Assembly: GCF_029784165.1 (NCBI RefSeq)
Contig: NC_073696.1
Span: forward strand, 241,040,892-241,104,891
DNA: 64,000 bases
DNA from: Wyeomyia smithii
Taxonomy: Eukaryota; Arthropoda; Insecta; Diptera; Culicidae
Direction of reading: 5' to 3'
The translations under genes and the position numbers were made by a program. This document shows, one piece after another, positions 57,551 to 64,000 of the stretch. The first letter of the stretch is position 1; each line of letters starts with the position of its first letter. Under the pieces are notes generated by a model that searched no databases, was not told the DNA's origin, and worked only from the letters and a program-made list of their open reading frames with translations.

Positions 57551-60459
57551 AAAATGAGCTTTATATATAAGATGAAACTGATTTGGGTCATTCTTTCGCA
57601 AGTGTGCGACCTTCTCAGATTATGACTTAAAGTTAGGAGGATTTTTCATATGAGGTCACTGTGCAAAAATTTAGTGCTGGTTGGACCACCCCTCGCTCCG
57701 TGTGCCTGAGACATTGCTTCTGAGTAGATGATTTCATTTTTCGGTATATGAATGTTTTGATTTTAAATTTGATAATTCGCATTCTAGGCAATATTTTACA
57801 CGAAAAAAACTTATCGCCACGAGGTATCATGAGCAAAATTCGAGTTACAGCGTTTTTAGGAAATAAAGCCTTCCATATTTTTTTTTTCGAACTAATTTTT
57901 ATTTTTGCAACGACTGTTTACCCGTCAACATTCAAGTTTATCAAAGGCAGACAGTGTGTGTGTGCGTGTTCAAGTCCCTTCTGGATGCGGTATAGTTTTC
58001 CAAATCTGTATCATATTTTCAGTTCGCTTACTTTTCGCTTCCCCAGCTACACACACTGTCTGCCTTTAATGAAGCCCTCTGTTTTGCTTACAGTTTCTGT
58101 TCCTATTTTCTTAATATCTTAAATCCTCTTCTGATTATGGACATTCCGAATGATACAATTTAAAGGAAATAAGCTAAGGAGTTCAGATACTATATAAATT
58201 TCAAAAGATAATATATAAAGCTATTCATAGGTGAAATGTTTTCTAGGAATAGGTTGTGAAACCTATATTAAATTCTATCTATCTTCAATACAATATTTTA
58301 TTACAATCTGTTGTAAAAGTTTGTAGCTCGAGTGTCGCCCAAAATACCTCTAATTGATAAATGTTTCTCATTTGATATTTTCTCAGTAACACGATGGAAC
58401 TATCAAACTTTCAATCAGAATATATTCATTTACCGAAAAAAGCAATTTAATTTTTCAAGTGCAAAAATAACATATCCGTCAACATTACTGCTACAAATTA
58501 CTGCTAATTTCTAGAATCTCCATTTAGATCTGGAAATTTAAAAAAACTTAGAAAAGAAGTTTATTTTCTTCCAAATTGCAAGAAAAACAGAAAATATATT
58601 TCTGGTATTATCTATATCAGTAAACCACGCACCCAAATTGGGAATAAAGGAGTGAATTAGCCTTTCTTCAAATTAAAATTTTGCTTTGTCTCTGTTCCAC
58701 CAGTTTGTGTGCAAATACCTTCTAAAATAATTTTAAAGTACACGAGGAATATCCAGTTCCATGCCAAATGTGTTCGTGTTATCTTGATCAAACATAAAAA
58801 TCAAGTAGTATGATATGACGGTCCTACTTCTTACTAAGATTAGCTAAAAGACAAGGATGAATTACGGCTAGTTATCTAGTGCTAGCAGCATGATAGAGCA
58901 CAGACAGTACAATGAAACAAATGACACAAGAGAAGAGGGGCTGAGCAGAAACTCATTACGCCAACATGGCAGCTGCGGGTATGCGATTTGATGCTGTACA
59001 CCCCCTTTTGCATGACTGCGCTCGGGCGACGCTCTCTGGCGGTGCGCTGAGATTGATTGTGTGCAAGCGCACCATTTAATTAAGCTTAATTTTTATGATT
59101 ATTTTAATTTCATTAGATAATTTTGCAGGGAGTTTCTGATGACGCAATGGTGCGGTAGGTGGCAGTAGCGGAACGGAAGCGGGGTTCTCCTCGGTGCGTT
59201 AAGCTATTATGGTTCCGTTGATGAGCGGGCGCTAATTAAAACAAAGATCGCAGTTTGCGGTGCGGCTGCACTGGTATTAATTAGCACCGTTCGGAATATA
59301 AATCCGGTACAATTATTCCGTTCCGCTTAACAATGCAAAGTTCTCTGACATTTGTACTTTGAAGAGTGGGTGGATATCTGAAAAACATTCTGAATATTGA
59401 GTGATAAGTTAATTTCAAGAAAAAAAGCTGTAGTCTAATCGATCCGATCATCCTGTTTCGGAATAGGGCAAACAATCATTTACTGTTTCTTTTTCATTTC
59501 CTAACCCAACACTTAGTCGAAACTCAATCATCTTGACTGGGAGTGAAGAGAAAACACTTCACCAAATATCCCATAGCATCTTAGGTATATATACACACAC
59601 ATATGCTCAATTCTGCTGCCATCGCACTTGAATCAATAAATCTAGATCTGATTATCTATATGATGCTCGACGACGTTAAGTTTCCTGTTCTGCAAGCGAG
59701 ACGAACGGGAGGCGGCAAGTGTGCTACAGATAGAAATCCACACGTTATTCGTTGATTTTGTTTTTCCTCTTGAACGTCTGTCAACCGCACATGTGTCAAT
59801 GTGTGTAGATCCAAATGAGATTGGATTGGCTTTCAAAACCATATTGATGTTTAATTCATAGTTTCCAAGTGCATTAGTTCAGCTGGAAGAAACGCGAAAC
59901 GTTCCATCTGTATCCTATTTTTAAACGAAGCCACATCAAACATCAACCCGCTGGTACAGAATTTACGGTCTGTTAACTTTTACCCCTGGTTATCTTGCGG
60001 AAGCTCATTGTTATCGCTCGAAACGGCTACGCTTATGTTTCCACCCAACTGCTCCGGCAACTAAGTGAAGTGCCCCAGGGTGGATCGGAATATCATAGTT
60101 CAACTAGTCATTTCTGAAGCAAATGAGTAAGAGGCTTCAGTTACCAAAAACTAGCGACTTTGAAGAGTATAACTTTTCCATTAAGCTGATAGCATCTCGA
60201 AAATATTGAACCGAAACTTTCGAAAGACCCATCCGACATCCCCTGCTCCCCTCCCTCTCGATTAGTCCAGTCGTTGCTCATCGGAAGCCCATTTCGCCAG
60301 GAAAAGGCATTCATTCGGACACTGTGTAGTTTCTTTATGAAGCTTCCTCTCTTCAAAGATGCGACAGACTTTTGATCCTTTGAGCTATCGAACTTTCCGC
60401 AAAATGTTTTAACTTTGCTTCATGCTATTTTTTTTCTTTCTCTCTCTCTCTATTTACAG
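57551..60459. other. Intron before the GluCl coding exons
   Basis: No gene. An 18-bp inverted pair AAAGGCAGACAGTGTGTG (57943-57960) / CACACACTGTCTGCCTTT (58050-58067) marks a small fold-back element. 58960-59290 is repeat-free and rich in ATTAATTA-type homeodomain words (TTTAATTAAGCTTAATTTTT at about 59072, GCTAATTAAAAC at 59231, GTATTAATTAGC at 59274), a candidate enhancer. The last 40 bp hold the polypyrimidine tract of the acceptor at 60459. Confidence 0.45.
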
Positions 60460-60481
60460 AATCAAGCGTAACATCTTCAGA

Positions 60482-60543
60482 ATGGCCCCAGGCCATTACT
60501 TCTGGGCAATATTCTACTTTGCCTGTCTGTGCAGTGCGTCACT
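60482..60543 (+). CDS. GluCl: GluCl coding exon 1 (start codon, signal peptide)
   Basis: This is the first coding exon of a glutamate-gated chloride channel, a Cys-loop pentameric anion channel of nerve and muscle membranes. The exon begins at an acceptor after a pyrimidine tract (TTTACAG ends at 60459), carries 22 nt of 5' UTR (60460-60481), and opens with ATG at 60482. It encodes MAPGHYFWAIFYFACLCSAS and part of a leucine codon: a hydrophobic core with small residues at the end, a typical secretory signal peptide. The donor GTGAGT begins at 60544, leaving a CT| split codon completed by the A at 60710. The identification rests on the next exon, which matches the insect GluCl N-terminus as I know it. 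No ATG lies between the acceptor and 60482, so the start is secure unless another acceptor (CTTCAG, ending at 60480) is used, which would give the same start. Confidence 0.88.
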
Positions 60544-60709
60544 GTGAGTACACTAGCGTTCGATTGGATAGAAATAATATGCTTTCGGGTCGATTTGTTC
60601 TTTAACCGTTACCGCCTAATAATAGCTAATACGATAATCGAATCACTCAATTTTTCCCATTCCCGGGTCACCGTCTGCCGCTCGCTTTTTTCCGTTACCC
60701 TATTTGCAG

Positions 60710-60822
60710 AGCAAACAACGCCAAGGTCAACTTTCGCGAAAAGGAGAAGAAGATCCTCGATCAGATCCTCGGCTCCGGTAAATATGACGCCCGCATCCGT
60801 CCGTCGGGCATCAACGGCACAG
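60710..60822 (+). CDS. GluCl: GluCl coding exon 2 (mature N-terminus)
   Basis: The exon is bounded by acceptor TATTTGCAG (ends 60709) and donor AG|GTAAGA (GT at 60823). It continues the frame of 60482-60543 across a 166-bp intron. It encodes ANNAKVNFREKEKKILDQIL, then GSGKYDARIRPSGINGT, and ends one base into the next codon (G|, expected to become Asp). The FREKEKKILDQIL helix and YDARIRPSGINGT strand are hallmarks of arthropod GluCl subunits at the start of the extracellular ligand-binding domain; the last motif lies near the glutamate-binding subunit interface and channel assembly region. The remaining ligand-binding domain, Cys-loop and four membrane helices are not in the window, so the gene is partial here. 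Cleavage of the signal peptide probably falls just before or within the ANNA stretch. A GABA receptor (Rdl) or histamine channel is unlikely because their N-termini differ. Confidence 0.92.
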
Positions 60823-63800
60823 GTAAGAGCATCCCGTTCCTTTTTCGGTTACCTGTTTTCACTCTCTCTCTCTTTCACGTTTATATATTAAGTAGGTACT
60901 CTATCTCTTGACTACTCTTAGTACCAAGTAACTTACACATCACTATTGCATCGCCATTACTTCGCGAATTGTTTATTTTTTTATTTCCAAATTTCTAGAA
61001 AACATGTACCACGGATTCGAAACATTTGGTCAGTACATGTGTACGCGAGTAGTGAAACATTTTGATTTATGTAGAATTTCAACTTTATATTTGTTTCAGT
61101 TTTATTTTGAAGTACTCTTTCGCGCGGAGTACAATGTGCAAATATACCGATGAATGAAATGGAACATTTATGATGATGGAAGTATGGGTCTATTTTTTTA
61201 AAAAAGGGGGCGTATTCTATGTGAATTCGCAAATCAAACTGAAATGAGCTTCTCGAATTCGATTGAGAACTTACATACTTGTGCCTCTTACGATCAACTG
61301 TGTAACTTCGCACTGATAGTTAGCCCTTTCAAGTTGCGCTCCCTGTTGGTTTTCATCAAAAATAACAATTTTAAAATTTATATCTCAAATAATACTTACC
61401 AAATTAGACATTTTTCATTTCTTGACATTTTAGATACATTTTACATTGTTCACATTTCAAGTATTTCTTACATTTTGTACCTACATTTTAGGCGTTTTTG
61501 ATATTTCTTTCCTCTTTATCATTTTTGACATATGGTAGTGGCTTTATTATCGGCAGGTGCGCCCAATTAATGAAGTCATAGAGAACTAATTTTCTGGTAA
61601 CTAATAACGTTCTAAGACATGATTTACCCCCCTGAAGATTAAGGGTAAAATCTGTCAATAATAGGGCCGATACCCTATTTAAAGTTTTTGGAATTTTCGA
61701 CATTAACATTTTGGAATTTTTGAAATTTTTGGCTGTTTTGTAGAAATGCACGTTGCAACGCCCTGACAAATACTAAAAAATAGTTCAAACAACTTTAATT
61801 TACAGACAGCTTCCACAGAAAACTAACCATAGCTTCTAAAGAGCAGAAGTACCGTCGTGCGAGGCTTTTTGACACCTATTTCAAGTTTGTCAACTTAACG
61901 TAATTTGAACTTATGTTATAGTCAATGGAATCCAATGATTTTTATTTATTTTTAACGCGGATATATGTATGCAACATTTATAAGTTATTTGAGATAAAAA
62001 GGGTGAAGAAACTTTTGACAGGATTGTTTTGTCTTTTCAAACGTTGGACTTTGATTGTGCACTTGAAATCATATTATACTTCCGAAACTTATTGGTTTTA
62101 CCAGTTTAGAAACTAGAGAAAAAACACAAACCTTGCAACGTAGCTGACAAAAAATTCACGGCCTCCAATATTTTTAAAAAAATAACAAAATAATTAAAAT
62201 CTATGGTCAAATAAAAAGGAATAGTTTTTGAATAAAGTTCTTGGCTTACCGAAGATAATGAGCAGTAAGAATAATGATTTTCAAACAAAACCTTCAACAG
62301 CTATAGACACCTTTTAAAGAAGATGGGCCGTCCAATTTGCCTCGCCCGCAGTCATTGACGAGGCGAGTAAAAGGTTGTATTAGGGAATGCGATGTTGATG
62401 ACAGCTGAGTGGCAAATGAGCTACTCTTTCAAAATCCAGCCGACTCGCCTTCTGAAATACCAAAATTGTTTAGACGAGTAACTCGCCGCTCGCTTTATCT
62501 TCTGTAACAGGAGCCATAATTTACTTTTACACAGCTATTAAAGCCTAATCATGTTCTGACAAGCACTAGCGATTTTTTTGGAAACGGCTTTTGCAAAATT
62601 GTGCCAAATATAGTGTTTGTCAACATGTAATGCACAAGTTTAAACTGCATTTCAGCTAAAAAAAAACATGATAAAACATAAGTGTTCAGAGTAGCCCCGC
62701 AGGACTAAAGAAGCCCTACACAACGGTAACCAATTTGTTTTCAGTAAAATCACTAGTCTTTATAATAAATTGGACCAGCCAAGTTAAACCGAGGAAGACT
62801 TCGGGGTTAGAAATTATCTTCATTTATCTTACATCTAAGTGCAATAATTGTTGCTGAGAGTTTTCGAGAGACATTTGTTTTTTACTGTCCGACGTTTCTC
62901 CCCTGAGGATGTCATTGATCAGTGATGAAACGTCGGACAGTAAAAAACAAAAAATCGTTCTACTTTTTTGAGAGCGTTCAGCCGAAAATACACCTAACGC
63001 TCATCTAAGTGCAATATTTATCTAACCGTCTATATAGAATTAGGCGATTCAAAATAACCAGAAACGTTACATTTTCGATTCCAATAATCATCGCTGTCTA
63101 TTTATTCCACAAAAATGTTAATTAAACCATTGATTCATCATAAAATAACAAAACGTTAAAGGTTGGCGAATGTGATTTGAAATGGCAAACTAACAGATTG
63201 AAGTTTCATATTTGGTCTAATGAGTAAACACGTTATTTTTGGATTGGAATTAGGAAGATCGTTTCGCGTCAAAAAAAGTTTTAATAAACACCAAGAGTGT
63301 TGAAAAAAATCATATACTTTCGATGCTAAAATTTTATTTCTGAAAGCATTACAATTGTTGATCAATAATCTGATACAATCTTCAGATGTTTCGCTCAAAA
63401 TTTGCATTTCTCGGTAACGAAAATGGACAAAATGGGATCTTCCATTAATTTCTTACCTGTTAATCCTAAAACTATCAACAAAATAATTTCTAGATTTATG
63501 TAGTCTTGCAAATAGAATGAAATGAAATAGAATGAAAAAGTGTTTCTCCGATATTTTCGGAAAATTTTCGATGAAAATTTGCGATTTGCTTGGACATCAC
63601 CGACTCCGAAAATTGATAACTTATGAACCGTTCATCGTATGAACCGAAGTTGGCGTATTTTGAAATATTTTAGCTATTCAAAAAATACATCGTAATAATA
63701 ACCTTGTACTTAACGTTTCACCGTGAAAGAATATAACAAAGATAAGTTGGAAAACTATGGTGAAAAATTTAAAACTAACAGAAATGTTAATTCACTATGT

Positions 63801-64000
63801 GAACATAGTGAATGTAGAACTACATAAAGCTGTTTGTCACATTATTTGCATGATGACCTTCGAGAATAATCGCAAGGGATTAGTTTGAAGCAAATTTTCA
63901 ATAATTGCTAAGATTACGATAGTTTATTTTGTATTAATATGCTCAAGTCAATAACTTTTATCCAACACCAATAGAATAGCTTTAGAAATAATGTAGTGGC
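60823..64000. other. GluCl intron to the right edge
   Basis: It starts with donor GTAAGA and continues past the window; the following coding exon was not found. 62874-62951 holds a perfect 25-bp inverted repeat with hammerhead-like core text. Nothing else is supported. Frames up to 110 codons are chance. Confidence 0.5.
62874..62951 (+). ncRNA. Hammerhead-like motif in a perfect inverted repeat
   Basis: 25-bp arms (TTTGTTTTTTACTGTCCGAC... and its exact reverse complement, 62874-62898 / 62927-62951) enclose CTGAGGA (62903-62909, fits CUGANGA), a pairing segment GTCATTGATCAGTGAT and GAAA (62927-62930), then CGTC. Compared with the copy at 52604, two nucleotides of stem III are missing, so catalysis is doubtful. 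It may be a ribozyme relic of a retroelement or an ordinary fold-back repeat. Confidence 0.4.

Noticed and set aside
60529..60891. 120-codon + strand frame over the GluCl exons
   Set aside because: It is a shadow frame; the true frame is set by the splice sites and the GluCl match.

Overview
The window is nuclear DNA of an insect, most likely an Aedes-type (Aedini) mosquito. The only host gene I can name is the 5' part of a glutamate-gated chloride channel gene (GluCl) on the + strand. The mobile elements around it fit a mosquito: a Juan-like Jockey-clade LINE, tRNA-derived SINEs of Feilai-like type with a CTTTG/GCTTT tail, DD37E Tc1/mariner transposons, hAT, pogo-like and TTAA-target MITEs, and a Penelope-like element. 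The species is inferred from this element content and the channel sequence, not proven.

Layout. 1-4.9 kb: an old, broken LINE endonuclease (- strand) split by a young Juan-like LINE with an intact 875-residue ORF2 and by a hAT MITE; both insertions keep target-site duplications (TSDs). 5-11.5 kb: old repeats, a tandem repeat of about 435 bp, a possible NACHT-family remnant and a SINE. 11.5-12.7 kb: a repeat-free block with an initiator plus DPE core promoter (transcription start at about 11901) and a donor site at 12681/12682, read here as the first non-coding exon of GluCl. 14.7-22.3 kb: a second old LINE (- strand) containing three nested insertions, then a long-TIR MITE and a second DD37E transposase remnant. 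22.7-24.8 kb: a satellite array of about 175 bp period. 24.8-52 kb: AT-rich intron with dispersed MITEs, SINEs, hairpins, a GT-rich minisatellite and LINE remnants. 52.3-53 kb: a near-perfect 118-bp palindrome and the 3' end of a Penelope-like element with a hammerhead ribozyme motif. 53.2-57.5 kb: a strand-asymmetric A-rich domain made of about three diverged copies. 60.46-60.82 kb: two GluCl coding exons (signal peptide and mature N-terminus). The rest, to 64 kb, is intron; the channel continues beyond the right edge.

There is thus one host transcription unit crossing the window from left to right, with a first intron of roughly 48 kb filled with nested transposons. Most long open reading frames elsewhere are fragments of element proteins or chance frames in biased sequence. 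No bacterial-type operon, CRISPR array or complete tRNA/rRNA gene was seen.
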